Source of the DNA: Anomaloglossus baeobatrachus | Lineage: Eukaryota > Chordata > Amphibia > Anura > Aromobatidae | Assembly: GCF_048569485.1 (NCBI RefSeq) | Contig: NC_134358.1 | Coordinates: 554,465,880 to 554,529,879, forward strand | Length of the DNA stretch: 64,000 nucleotides | Direction of reading: 5' to 3' | In this document: piece after piece, positions 12,901 through 27,039 of the stretch | How positions within the stretch are numbered: position 1 is the first letter of the stretch | Layout of the letters: each line of letters begins with the position of its first letter | Notes under the pieces: model-generated | What the model was told of the DNA's origin: nothing | Seen by the model: only the letters and a program-made list of their open reading frames with translations | The model's database searches: none | Translations under genes and position numbers: made by a program

Positions 12901-12948
12901 GTAGCTATACACCCAATTGTCTGGGTCTCCCAATGGAGCGACAAAGAA
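6989..12948 (-). mobile_element. DIRS-type retroelement (DIRS-2), old and broken
   Basis: A full-length but heavily decayed DIRS element in antisense orientation to GLCCI1, inserted in Tc1-A. In element order it has its left end near 12948, a gag-like region roughly 10300-11700, an RT/RNase H region roughly 8600-10250 (QFHLRP-, SDNSTAVAYINH- and DVDLMASRHNN-like blocks can still be read), a recombinase region about 7560-8470, then the internal complementary region and the right end near 6989. More than ten breaks are spread through its frames. It is much more diverged than DIRS-1 and DIRS-4, so it is clearly older. The flanks have AAA at the junctions and no obvious target duplication. A 68-bp tandem duplication (about 11990-12120) lies in its leader. 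Confidence 0.9.
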
Positions 12949-13964
12949 AGGAGGCTATACACAGTACTGACTTTAGGGGTGTGAATAGTTATGCACACTG
13001 AAGATTTCAGTTATTTTCTCCTATTTTCTTCACAATGAAATGAAAACCAAAATGTTCAAACTCTCAAAGTGAATTTCCAGGTTGAGGTAGCAAAACATGA
13101 AAAATGCAAAGGGGTGAATACATTCGCATGTCACGGTAGTGTCATTTCACTGATTTTTCCCATCTTAGCAGGTTATCGCCGTCCCATAACGTGTGGTGAT
13201 TCTCAGGGGTCCGACAATCGAGAACAGGGAGCTAAAATCTTTTGTTAGAATGGATCGGTGTCTGCACAAGCGCTCTGCTCACTGTCTGTGGGACGAATAT
13301 ATCCAAGCGCTGATGCGTGTACCAGCGGTCTGACACCCCCAGGGATCAACTAATCCTGATCCGAAGCCATAAGTTGCTTAAATATGGATGAAGGGGAAAG
13401 GGGGGGGGATAAACCCTCCCCCCTCCAAACCGTAATATTTTTTTGAATCCTATTAAAAAAAAAAAATCAATCAGCGGGTTTTTAATATATAATCTGAAGA
13501 CCACATGCTGTAGGGGTTAAAACACAGAATTAATAATGACTCCTATCAAGGTCTGTGCTGTTTACCTGCAATGATTGTTTTAGCACCAGGAAATTATCAT
13601 TGCTGGGCTACATTGCGTTGTGCCTGTCAGTCAGACGCCGCCTCCTGCGATTAGCAAATCTGTGTGTATAGACATTGTACACAGAGAGCCTGGTGTGGGC
13701 AAGGGCAGTTTATCATCTCTGGTACATTGCTAAATCTAAAAACCCTCTGAACGGCTGCACACAACAATCTGACACCCTCTGATTCAGGATCTCTTCCTCT
13801 GAGATTTAGATGACATATATTTTTCAACATGACTAATTAAAAAAAAAAATTCTGCTTATATTGCATTTTTGCTAGTTTTACAGAAATGTTCAACTACAGG
13901 GATAATACATAGCATTGCCTGACATTGGATGTAACGAAATGTTTGTAATAGGGACGTGTGTATA

Positions 13965-14950
13965 ATAAAAAAAATAATAATAAAATTAATGATCTTTATT
14001 AATACTATTATTATTTATTTTATTAATAAATACTATTCTAATATAATCATTAATTTTATTGTAATTAAATATTTAATTACTACTGAATATTATTTTTATA
14101 TATTAGTATTAATATTTTATTATTTTTATTATTATTATAATAAAATTAATGATTAATTATATAATAGTATTTATTATTAATATAAGAAACAATAGTATTA
14201 AATATCATTATTATATTTATATTTTTATTTTATTATATAAATATAATTAATACTATTGTTATATTAATAAATACTATTATATAATTTATTGTAATTAAAT
14301 ATTAATACAAATATTAATATTTAATATATAAAAATAATATTCAGTAGTAATTAATATTTGATTACAATAAAATGAATGATTATATAATATAATCATTAAT
14401 TTTATTGTAATTAAATATTTCATTACTACTGAATATTATTTTTATATATTAGTATTAATATTAATTTTATTATTTTTTATTATAATAAAATTAATGATTA
14501 ATTATAGAATAGTATTTATTCATATAAGAAACAATAGTATTAAATATCATTATTATATTTATATATTATTTTTATTTTATTATATAAATATAATTAATAC
14601 TATTGTTATATTAATAAATAATATATAATTTATTGTAATTAAATATTAATACAAATATTAATATTTAATACGAATATATAAAATAATATTCAGTAGTAAG
14701 TAATATTTGATTACAATAAAATTAATGATTATATTATATAATATAACAATAGTATTAATAAATATCATTAATTTTATTATATAAATAATAATAAAGTTAA
14801 TGATATTTATTATATTAATACGAATATTATAATCATTAATTTTATTGTAATTAAATATTACTACTGAATATTATTTGTATATATTAGTATGAATAAATAT
14901 TAATAATAATAATAATAATAATGTTTTATTTATAATTTGTATATATATTT
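13965..14950. repeat. Almost pure A/T block with inverted and direct repeats
   Basis: About 1 kb with very few G or C. A segment beginning TAATCATTAATTTTATTG recurs at about 14044 and 14391, along with its flanks, giving an internal direct duplication of roughly 350 bp. Complementary copies (for example CAGTAGTAATTAATATTTG) are interspersed, so the block can form extended hairpins. It is in the last GLCCI1 intron. No coding capacity is supported. Confidence 0.9.
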
Positions 14951-15204
14951 TATTTTGAGTGGTTTCTTCTATTTCTGCACCAAATAATGGCCACAATCAC
15001 AAATCTGGAAGATGTTTCCCATTAGACTAGTCTTCACATCTCATTGACATGAACGTTCTTTTTTTTGTTAATGAGCTAAGCGAAAAAAATATATCTGATT
15101 TTAATTGTGCCTGTCCTCCCTAGTGTCAAATAATTTTTTTATTTTTTTTTTCTTTCTATGAAATTGTTTTCTGAATTTTCCAGATAAGGCAGCTAAATGT
15201 GTGA

Positions 15205-15669
<465 letters not shown>

Positions 15670-16489
15670 GCCCCTCCCCCGCAGAGCCGGCCTCTGTGAC
15701 TTGAAGCCAGATTTACACCTTCTGCATGTGGTTTGGTTAACGCTGTCTGATCAATATTAAGAATTCAGAGTTAAAGAAGAAAAAAAAAAAAAGTACTGCT
15801 TCGCTTCATTTATATCTGCCAATGTTTATCCTGGATCGGGACTTTTTTTTTTTAATTTCTTTTTCTCTGTTAATTGGCACAAATTTCGCCGTCTCTACGA
15901 ATGAGTTCACTGTGGACTATACATATACAAAAAAAAAATCAGCTTTCAATGTTCAAAACCTGAAAATAAGCTTCTTTGTATATCTCAGAAAAAAAATCCT
16001 GTGTAATTTTTAATTTATTTTTGTTGGTCTGGTGAGGAATTCTTTACTAGAGGATGATTTTTAATTTTTTTTTTTTTTTCCAATTCCTCAATTTTTTTTT
16101 ATTTTTTTTCCTGGCAGATGTACATCGATTTTGAAGGGGAAGGAGGGTGTCATACTCTGTTTTGTAGAAATTGACGACTCTCTCCACCTCCCCAATTCAT
16201 CGTGAAGGGGTGGCAGGAATGTTGCACAACGCCCGTCCTAAGGCTTTTTTTTTTTATTTTCAGGTACTTCAGCTGAAGTCGAAATCTCAGGTAACTCGGA
16301 ATGTAAACCACATTGGAGATCCCAATTCTTACAACTTATAAAACGAAATTTTTATTTATATTTTTTTGTGACACTCCCACTTTGATTAAGACACACGTGG
16401 GACCAGGAGGAACCAGAAAGCCTTGTAGGCTGCACCAGCGGTCAGCGGTCTACTGAACCCTCCCTAAAAACCTCTACTAACTCTTCAAC

Positions 16490-17450
16490 ACCCCCCCCAC
16501 CTTCTTTCTCGCCCCACCCCACCTTCTTTCTTTCCCACCCCAACATCTTCTTTCTCCCGCCCCACCCCAACATCTTCTCCCCCCCCTTCCACCCCAACCC
16601 AACATCTTCTCCCCCCCCTTCCACCCCAACATCTTCTTTCCCCCCTTCCACCCCAACATCTTCTTTCCCCCCCTTCCACCCCAACATCTTATTTCCTCCC
16701 TTCCACCCCAACATCTTCTTCCCCCCCCTTCCACCCCAACATCTTCTTTCCCCCCCCTTCCACCCCAACATCTTCCCCCCCCCCCCCTTCCACCCCAACA
16801 TCTTCTTTCCCCCCTTCCACCCCAACATCTTCTTTCCCCCCTTCCACCCCAACATCTTCTTTCCCCCCCTTCCACCCCAACATCTTCTTTCCCCCCTTCC
16901 ACCCCAACATCTTATTTCCCCCCCTTCCACCCCAACATCTTCTTTCCCCCCCTTCCACCCCAACATCTTCTTTCCCCCCCTTCCACCCCAACATCTTCTT
17001 TCCCCCCCTTCCACCCCAACATCTTCTTTCCCCCCCTTCCACCCCAACATCTTCTTTCCCCCCCTTCCACCCCAACATCTTATTTCCCCCCCTTCCACCC
17101 CAACATCTTCTTTCCCCCCCTTCCACCCCAACATCTTCTTTCCCCCCCTTCCACCCCAACATCTTCTTTCCCCCCCTTCCACCCCAACATCTTCTTTCCC
17201 CCCCTTCCACCCCAACATCTTCTTCCCCCCCCTTCCACCCCAACATCTTCTTCCCCCCCTTCCACCCCAACATCTTCTTTCCCCCCTTCCACCCCAACAT
17301 CTTCTTTCCCCCCCCTTCCACCCCAACATCTTCTTTCCCCCCCCCTTCCACCCCAACATCTTCTTCCCCCCCCCCTTCCACCCCAACATCTTCTTTCCCC
17401 CCCTTCCACCCCAACATCTTCTTTCTCCCTTTCCACCCCCCCCAACTTCT
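16490..17450. repeat. C-rich polypyrimidine minisatellite, about 35 copies of 25-27 bp
   Basis: Units of the form TTCCACCCCAACATCTTCTT followed by a run of 5-9 C. The unit length varies with the C run. The + (mRNA) strand is almost purine-free apart from AACA; the - strand is G-rich and gives spurious frames with KKMLGWKGG or ERRCWGGRG repeats. It lies in the GLCCI1 3' UTR. Confidence 0.95.
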
Positions 17451-17522
17451 TTCCCCCCAAAACAGGGGAAATTCTTAGAGGAGAATCTGGACGGTGTTCG
17501 CTGGAAGGAGGTTGAAGGCAAT

Positions 17523-17980
17523 CAATAGAGGGTGGATCCCGGCACAAAAACGTCCATTTCAGAAGTCTAATATAAAACTCCACATTTATTGGAAAAATAA
17601 AAACAGCATAAAATAAATTCCTCCGATCAACGCGTTTCAGACGCGATCGTCCTTGGTCATGATCATCATGGGATACAACTGATAGCATTTAGATACACAG
17701 GCAAGGGAAATGACAACTTTTTGAATAAATTATGCAAATGAGCAAGAAAAAATTGTATGCTCGTTTGCATAATTTATTCAAAAAAGTCGTCATTTCCCTT
17801 GCCTGTGTATCTAAATGCTATCAGTTGTATCCCATGATGATCATGACCAAGGACGATCGCGTCTGAAACGCGTTGATCGGAGGAATTTATTTTATGCTGT
17901 TTGTATTGTTCCAATAAATGTGAAGTTTTATATTAGACTTCTGAAGTGGACGTTTTTGTGGCGGGATCCACCCTCTATTG
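17523..17980. repeat. Near-perfect 222-bp inverted repeat (hairpin element)
   Basis: The left arm 17523-17744 (starting CAATAGAGGGTGGATCCC) is matched by the right arm 17757-17980 (ending GGGATCCACCCTCTATTG) with few mismatches and a spacer of about 12 bases. It is probably a foldback/MITE-type insertion; family unknown. Its arms contain GAAACGCGTTGATCGG. It is inside the GLCCI1 3' UTR. Confidence 0.93.
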
Positions 17981-18599
17981 AGTGTCTCATCCTACACGAT
18001 TTTACTAGGGGAACTTCAGACTGGTCCCTGTAATCAATGTCCTTGTCTTCTGGTTATTTTTGTCCGAAGCAGACCTGTCCTTTTTGAGGGTTAGTAGTAT
18101 GACCAAAAAAGGCAGCAATTTATTTTATTCCCCCCCCCTCAAGCTGCGTCACCCCACCGCTCCTTTTTTTTTTTTAATCTATTCATTCCAATGTTCGTTA
18201 TATTTTATTGTCCAGGAATATTTGAGGAAAAATATGCGGTACATCCTGCATCACACCGGGTCCTAATAAAGTAATTCCCGTTGCCTTAAAGAGGTTATTT
18301 GGAAATAAAATATTGCGTCTCTGCTATAGATGTAAAGTAGTACCAAAGGGGTCCTAAAGGGTCAGTATCCCTTAGATCACCCTGCTGGGAACTGTTCAGG
18401 TCCTTGGTAACAGAGGAAGGGGCACGGCTGTGTCCATGTGCCCTACATAAGGGTTTTTTTTTTTTTTATTTAATTTTAAAGCCCTGTTGATCAGTGGGGT
18501 GCAGTTGCTAAGCGCCCCCCCCCCCTCCCCGGCTTCTTCCCCATCGATCCCGGGTTTAGAAAAAAAAAAAAAAAAACACAAAAAACCCCACTGATTTGA

Positions 18600-19604
<1,005 letters not shown>

Positions 19605-20756
19605 TTTTTTTCCCCCTCATTTAGTAAGAGCCATACTTGTGCATTCTCGGAGTGCCCGCATTGCTGTTAATCACCCACTTTATTAAGGAAAAAAATCTCA
19701 AATTTTATTTTTTAAAATTGTATCTTTCATTTTTGTTTTATATAAACAGCAGTACAAAGAAAAAAATAAACTTTTTTTTTTTTTTTTGATAACCTAGCAC
19801 AAGCAATACACTGAACTCTCGCTAATCAGCAAAAGTGTAAAGCCCACCCCAGGGGTGAGATCTATTTTTCTAGTTTCAATCACTTTTCCTACAATCGGAT
19901 CCAATATAATATATAATTTTAATTTTTGTCTGTACTTTCCACACACCCTGTGCATTGCCAACGTTTGTAACCCGTGGCCCAGCAAGCCACGTCCCGTACC
20001 AAAATTCCTACAACTTTAGTAGTACTTGTTATTTGTTTTGCACGCTATATTCCTTTTTTCTTTTCTCCCTTCTGATCTTCCTGAATAACTTTTTGTCTTT
20101 TGTCTGTTCTCGATGAATTCCCCATTGCTGTTTTTGAATGATTGTAGTAAAAAAAAAAAAAAAATTACAAAAAAGTTTCAGTAAATTGACCTATAGATGG
20201 AAAATTGAGATATTTAATTTTTTTTTTCTATTTATATTTTTATACTTGTTTAAGCCTAAGTAGCAGGTTTTTTTTTTTCTTTTTCTTTTCTGGTTTCTGT
20301 TTTTTTGCTAAAGCCAGTTCCTACAGTATTTAGAGAGGAGGAAAAAAAAAATACACTTCAGAAAGAAATGGCACTTATTGCAATTAATCTCAGGTCTTTA
20401 AAAAAAAAATAAATAAAAATTGAATGCGTGAACATGACTGTGGATAAATAATATATAATCTGGAATTGCAGATTTTCCCCTCTTTTTTTTTTTTTGTACA
20501 GTTTTCTGCGATTCCTAATAAAAACCATTACACTGTTGTATATTACGAATGTCACTCCCGCAGAATAACTGTTTTTTTTTGTGTTGTATGCACCTCAGAG
20601 ATGTGAGATTTAACTTTTTTTTTCTTTTGACCTCATGCAATGTGTTTAAAAAAAACAAAAAAAAACTATTCCAACTTTCCGCACTTCCCAGCAATTCTCG
20701 CTCCAGTCTTTCCTAAACTGCAGACTACTTTTTTTTTTGTAATTATCTGAGAGATT

Positions 20757-20764
20757 TGTACATA
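20757..20764 (+). promoter_or_regulatory. Pumilio-type element TGTACATA
   Basis: TGTACATA matches the PUF-protein consensus UGUANAUA and lies about 130 bases before the distal polyadenylation signal, a typical place for such sites. An eight-base match can occur by chance in 5 kb of A/T-rich sequence, so this is only a candidate. Confidence 0.35.
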
Positions 20765-20894
20765 GTTGTACTGTTTATTTTTAGCCGCCGTGCTTTACAG
20801 TATTCCAGTTACCACACAATATTGCTTCAGAAAACTAAAGACGTGTGGCTTTCGTTTTGTATTTTCAGTATAGAAGTTCTTGTGTCTTTATTTA

Positions 20895-20900
20895 AATAAA
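20895..20900 (+). terminator. GLCCI1: GLCCI1 distal polyadenylation signal AATAAA
   Basis: AATAAA followed about 10 bases later by an A-rich stretch and then the GU-rich sequence TTGTGATGTGTTTTTATTT. This is the strongest poly(A) context in the region. No GLCCI1-like sequence follows; DIRS-3 begins 90 bases downstream. Confidence 0.75.
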
Positions 20901-20987
20901 GTTATTAGTAAAAAAAAAAAAAAACAATCTTGTGATGTGTTTTTATTTTTTAAATCTCCTTTAAAAAAGATTTATAAGGAGTCATTT

Positions 20988-23900
20988 CTTCGGCGCTCCA
21001 TTGGGAGACCCAGACGATTGGGTGTATAGCACTGCCTCCGGAGGCCACACAAAGCATTACACTAAAGTGTAAGGCCCCTCCCCTTCTGGCTATACACCCC
21101 CAGTGGGATCACTGGCTCACCAGTTTTCTGCTTTGTGCGAAGGAGGTCAGACATCCACGCATAGCTCCACTGTTTAGTCAGCAGCAGCTGCTGACTATGT
21201 CGGATGGAAGAAAAGTGGGCCCATATGGGGTCCCCAGCATGCTCCCTTCTCACCCCACTTGCGGTTTGTAAGGTTGAGGTACCCATTGCGGGTACGGAGG
21301 CTGGAGCCCACATGCTGTTTTCCTTCCCCATCCCCCCTCAGGGCTCTGGGTGAAGTGGGATCTTACAGGTCTCCAGGCACTGAGACCGGGCTCCATCCAC
21401 AGACCCAGAGAACCTGCTGGATATGGAGCTGAGTATCGTCAGGGACAGGCCCTGCTACATTAAGGTACTCTGTGTCCCCGGGCAAGCGCGCACACACACA
21501 CCAGCATTGCTGGGAGTGTTAGTGCGCCGGGGGCAACAGCGCAGAGCGCTCGTGCTATTAGTCACTACAGCTTTGCTGAGTGACTTTATGTATTGGGAAC
21601 TGCCGCGCCGGCCGCTGCTGGGTGTTTTTTACATTGTGGCGCGGCTGGGACTTGTGGTGCGCCGGGGACTTCCGCGCTGGCCGTGCACATGGACGGCCGC
21701 GCTTATTACTCGAGTCCCCGGCTTTGCGGCCTAGTTTTCGTTTCGTTCCCGCCTCCAGCCCTGCCAGTCAGGGGAGAGGCGGGACGCTGTACAGACAGTC
21801 AGCGCCGAGGGCTGGAGTCTGCTTTGCATTCTCCAGCCCCCTTCACTGGACACAGTGGGACGCCAGTTTCCCGCTCTTGTCTGGGGCACGCCCACGGCCC
21901 GCCCCTCGTCACACGAGCTGGAGAAGGATGCCGGCAGCCATTCCTGCACGCCGTCCGAGCTGGGGAACGGAGACATGCTCTGGGCAACCAACACAGGGCT
22001 CTGGCGACCACACACCCGCGTTATAGGCGGGCGGTAAGCAGCACCTGAAGTGCTGACCCCACTAAATACCGAAGTGTCCATTTGTATTTTATGCTTGTAT
22101 GCTATACACTGCACTGTAGGTCGCTATCTTTGGCTATATGACCTTCTAGATGGCGAGATAACAGCAGCAAAAACGCAAGGGTGCTAAGGCACAGGTTTTC
22201 TAGGCTGCTTGTATTGCATGGCTGAAGTGTTCATTTGTACTTATGCTTGTATGCTATACATTGCACTGTACGGTCGCTACTCTTGGCTATATTCTCCTAG
22301 AGGGCTGGACAACTGCAGCAAAAAAGCATGGGTGCCAAGGCACAGGCTTTATAGGCTGCTTGTACTGCATGTGCTGAAGTGTTCATTTGTATATATGCTT
22401 GTATGCTATACATTGCACTGGACGGTCGCTACTCTGGGCTATATTCTCCTAGATGGCTGGACAACAGCAGCAAAAAAGCAAGGGTGCCAAGGCACAGGCT
22501 TTCTATGCTGCTTGTATTGCATGTGCTGAAGTGTTTATGCTTGTATGCTATACATTGCATAGATGACTAGAATACAGCAGCAAAAAAGCAACACAGGCTT
22601 TCTATGCTGTTTTTCCTGCAGATACTGTTCCACCGGCAGGTTTCACTGACCCCCATTGTGGGCAATGCTCCCCTGTAGCACTTGGTCAGCCGGGGTCTCT
22701 ACTAGAAGTGGCCAAAGAAACCACCTGTGAACCCTGTCCAGGGACAAGGACGGAGATTGTCATGGGATGGAGACTTTGCAGTCCAGACAGGCCATGGGCA
22801 ATCTTGATTAATGCTCCCTGGCCACCCTCATTTGGAACGTACTCAGTACTCCGGGGGGGTCCCAGGCATTCCAGGGTGAAGGCTCTGACACGGACGGCAG
22901 TCCCAGACAGCCTAAGCTAGCTCGCTGGGTGCGGCACTCGGCTTCATCACTGGTCAAGGTCCCAGCAGGACGACTCTCTGTATGATGAGGCAGACGTAGC
23001 TGATCAGGGCTTTGGTCCTGACACCGCTCTCAAGCCGGATACACCGGATGGGGACGCCATAGTGTATGATCTTATAGCGTCCATCAATGGAATGTTGCAT
23101 ATTTCTCCCTCAGCTCCCCCAGTGGAGGAGTCAGCTTCACAGCAGGAGAAATCCTTTTTCAGTACTCATGCGTAGATTGAGTACTTTTTCTGACCACGCT
23201 GACTTCAGAGACGCAGTTCAGAAACACCACGCTACCAGATAAGCGTTTTCTCCAAACGTATTAAGGATGCACGTTATCCCTTTACCCTGATGGGGTACAG
23301 CCCTGGACCCAGGGTCCAAAGGTGGATCCCCCAATCTCCAGGCTTGCGGCTAGATCCATAGTTGCAGGGGAGATGGGAATTCACTTAAAGATGCCATTGA
23401 CAGACAGATGGACCTCTGGTTGAAATCTGTCTGTGAAGCTATCGGCGTGTCGGTTGCTCCGGCATTCGCAGCCGTATGGGCACCCTAACCTATTTCAGCT
23501 GGTCTTGCGCAGCTGGTCTTGAGCACATGTACATCTGTGCCGCAGGTGGTGTCCTTAACCTCGCAATGTCTGCATTGCGACTTACCCTAGTAATGCTGTC
23601 CTGGGGGGACAGTCGAGGTTGGTCCTTCCCAGGCTCGGGCAAGTCCCAATTGTACTCGTCTAAAAGGGCTCAAAAGGCTCAGAGGGGCTCAGATTCCGGC
23701 CGGGCTCATTCACGCCCAAGGAAGGCAGCAGGAGGAACCGCTGCCAAGGCGATCTCCTCATGTATTTCAGCTCTCTCTCCCCGCATCCGCGGTTGGTGGC
23801 AGAATTTCCCGCTTCTGGGTACATTTAGCTGCCACAGGTCACAGACCGGTGGGTGAGAGACATTGTGTCTCACGTGTACAGGATAGAGCTCTGTTCTCGT

Positions 23901-26900
23901 CCTCCGGCTCGATTCTTCAGCTCCCCCCCACCCCCCCCCCACCGAGCCGATGCTCTTCTGCAGGCAGAAGGAGTGGTAATCCCTGTTCCTCTTCAGGAAC
24001 AAGACACGGTTTTTTCCTCCATTCTTATTGGGGTGCCAAAAAAGGGTGGCTTTTTCCGTTCCGTTCTGGACCTAAAACTGCTCACCAAGCACGTGAAGGC
24101 CAGGCGGTTCCGGATGTAACCCTCCGCTCCGTCATTGCCTCAATGTCTCAAGGAGATTTTCCTAGCATCAATAGACATCAGGATGCTTATCCCCGCGTGC
24201 CGATTGCTCCAGAGCACCAGCGTTTGCTACGTTTCGTTATTGAAGACGAGCATCTTCAGTGCGTACCACTGCCCTTCGGTCTGGCGACAGCCCTACGGGT
24301 TTTCACCAAGTTCAGGGCAGCAGTGGGAGCAGTCCTGCACTCTCAGGGTCACTCTGTGATCCTTACTGGACGATCCACTTGTCAAGGCACCCTCTCAAGA
24401 GGCATGCCGACACAGCCTGAACGTGGCGCTGGAGACTCTCCAGAGTTTCGGGTGGATCATCAAATTTTCAAGGTTACATCGGGCACCGACCCAATCGCTG
24501 ACATATCTGGGCATGGAGTTTCACACTCCCTCAGCGTTAGTGAAGCTTCCGCTGGACAAGCAGCGTTCACTACAGACGGGGGTGCAGTCTCTCCTTCAAG
24601 GCCAGTCACACCCCTTAAGACGCCTCATGCAGAGGCAGTCACTTTCGCGCAGTTTCACTGCGTCCACTTCAATGGGACATGCTTTGCCAATGGGTTGGGG
24701 AGTCGACGTCCCTAGAAAGGAACGTTTCCCTTCTCAGACGGTCAAGGACTCTCTCCAGAGGAGTCCATCCTTCAGATCAATGTTCTGGAAATCTGGGCAG
24801 TGCATCTTGCCCTGCAAGCCTTCCAGCAGTGGCTGGAAGGAAAACAGATCCGAATTCAGTCGGACAATTCCACAGCGGTGGCAGACATCGCCCACCAAGG
24901 CGGAACACGCATCGCCAAGCCTACCAGGCAATCCGGCGGATTCTGATGTGGGTGGGGGACAGAGCATCCACCATATCCGCAGTTCACATCCCGGGCGTAG
25001 AAAAATTGGGAAGCAGACTTCCTCAGTCGCCTGGGCATGGACGCAGGGGAATGGCCTCTGCACCCAGTATGGTGTCAGGAAATCTGTAGCCGCTGGAGGA
25101 TGCCGGACGTCGACCTAATGGCGTCTCGGCACAACAACAAGGTCCCGATTTTCATGGCGCGGTCTCACGAGCAAAGAGCTCTGGCGGCAGGCGCCCTAGT
25201 TCAGGATTGGTCGCAGTTCCAGCTACCCTATGTGTTTCCTACTCTGGCACTGTTGCCCAGAGTGCTACGCAAGCTCAGCTCCGCTTGCCGCCGCGCCATC
25301 CTCGTCGTCTCAGACTGACCGAGGAGGTCGTGGTCCCGGATCTGTGGCATCTCACGGTCGGCCAACCGTGGGCACTCTCAGACCGGCCAGACTTACTGTC
25401 CCAAGGGCCGTTTTTTCCACTGAATTCTACGGCCCTGATCCGGACTGTGTGGCCATCGAGTCCGAGATCCTAGCGTCTTCAGGATTATCTCAAGACGTCA
25501 TTGCCACCATGAGACGGGCTAGGAAGCCGACGTCTGCCAAAATCTCCCACAAGACGTGGAAGTTATTCTTCTCTTGGTGCTCTGCTTAGGGAGTGTCTCC
25601 CTGGCCATTTGCATTGTCTCCTTTTTCCCCCCTTCCTGCATCTGGATTGGGAAAAGGTTTGTCGCTCGGCTCCCTTAAATGACAAGTCGCAGCGCTGTCG
25701 GTATTCTTTCAGAAGCGCCTAGTACGACTTCCTCAGGTACGCACGTTCCTGCAGGGGGATTATCACATTGTCCCTCCGTACAAGAGGCCGTCAGACCCAT
25801 GGGATCTGCACAGGGTATTAATTGCTCTCTAGGAGCCGCCCTTCGAGCCTCTGAGGGTTGTTTTCACTTTCTCGACTTTCACAGAAAGTGGCCTTTCTGG
25901 TAGCGGTCACGTCTCTTCGGAGAGTGTCAGAACTAGCAGCGCGGTCATCCACAGCTCCCTTCCTGGTGTTCACCAAGATAAGGTAGTGCTGCGTCCGATC
26001 CCAGAGTTTCTCCCTAAGGTGGTATCCCCTTTTTATCACAATCAGGATATCTCCTTACCTTCCTTTTCTCCATTTCATCGATATGTAATGGCTTTGCATT
26101 GTTGGATCTGGTGTAGAGCACCCAGAATCTACATTCCCGCACGGCGCTCCTGCGCCGCTCGGATGCACTCTTTGTCCTTGTCACTGGTCAGCGCAAGGGA
26201 TCGCAGGCTGCAAAATCCACCCTGGCTCAATGGATCAAGGAACCAATTCTTGAAGCCTACCGTTCTACTGGGCTTCCGGTTTCATCAGGGCTGAAGGCCC
26301 TTTCTACCAGAGCCGTGGGTGCGTCCTGGGCATTACGGCACCAGGCTACGGCTCAACAGGTGTGCCAGGCAGCTACCTGGTCGAGTCTGCACACTTTCAC
26401 CAAACATTATCAGGTGCATACCTATGCTTCGGCGGACGCCAGCCTAGGTAGAAGAGTCCTGCAGGCGGCAGTTGCCTCCCCGTAGGGGAGGGCTGTCTTC
26501 GCAGCTCTAACATGAGGTATTCTGTACCCACCCAGGGACAGCTTTTGGACGTCCCAATCGTCTGGGTCTCCCAATGGAGCGCCGAAGAAGAAGGGAATTT
26601 TGTTACTTACCGTAAATTCCTTTTCTTCTAGCTCCTATTGGGAGACCCAGCACCCGCCCTGTTGTCCTTCGGGATTGTTGGTTGTTTTCGGGTACACATG
26701 TTGTTCATGTTGAATGGTTTTCAGTTCTCCGATGTTACTTCGGAGTGAATTTGTTTAAACCAGTTATTGGCTTTCCTCCTTCTTGCTTTTGCACTAAAAC
26801 TGGTGAGCCAGTGATCCCACTGGGGGTGTATAGCCAGAAGGGGAGGGGCCTTACACTTTTTAGTGTAATGCTTTGTGTGGCCTCCGGAGGCAGTAGCTAT

Positions 26901-26974
26901 ACACCCAATCGTCTGGGTCTCCCAATAGGAGCTAGAAGAAAAGGAATTTACGGTAAGTAACAAAATTCCCTTCT
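20988..26974 (+). mobile_element. DIRS-type retroelement (DIRS-3), broken
   Basis: Full-length DIRS between the two host genes. Parts in order are the left terminal repeat (20988-21125, CTTCGGCGCTCCATTGGG), a long leader, a gag-like region about 22600-23750, an RT/RNase H/methyltransferase-like region about 23800-25440, a recombinase region about 25500-26490, the internal complementary region near 26550-26650 and the right terminal repeat ending about 26974. The coding parts carry around ten or more breaks, so it is intermediate in age between DIRS-2 and the young DIRS-1/DIRS-4. The flanks are GTCATTT and TTTCATT with no clear target duplication. Confidence 0.92.
22075..22615. repeat. Four-fold tandem repeat in the leader/gag start of DIRS-3
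   Basis: Roughly 150-bp units, each with TGCTTGTATGCTATACATTG, an AACAGCAGCAAAAAAGCAA block and GCTGCTTGTATTGCATG. DIRS-4 has a single counterpart near 58010-58110, so the array is a copy-specific expansion. The last unit is shorter. Confidence 0.8.
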
Positions 26975-27039
26975 TTTCATTGAAGGGCTTGGGTGCGTGG
27001 TCAATATTTGGGATCCAGTTTATCTCAAATGTTGCACGC

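Larger units (their letters stand above)
5016..13136 (+). mobile_element. Decayed Tc1/mariner element (Tc1-A), split by DIRS-2
   Basis: The ends are CAGGGAATTGCGAAAGTATTC at 5016 and, inverted, CCGTGACATGCGAATGTATTC at 13136. Both are flanked by the TA target dinucleotide (5014-5015, 13137-13138). Internal sequence matches a Tc1 transposase gene on the + strand. There is a GCCAAAAGGCACTTGGGAGA block near 6426, a SDETK-type motif (CAGATGAGACCAAGG, about 6479) and a QQDNDPKP-type motif (CAGCAAGACAATGACCC, about 6720). Many frameshifts and stops make it a relic. Two later events disrupt it: a 25-bp minisatellite at 5505-6131 and DIRS-2 at 6989-12948. Without them the element would be about 1.5 kb, the normal Tc1 size. 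Confidence 0.85.

Noticed and set aside
16442-17521. Gly/Trp/Lys-rich 359-codon frame on the - strand
   Set aside because: Product of the C-rich minisatellite in the GLCCI1 3' UTR, antisense to the gene.
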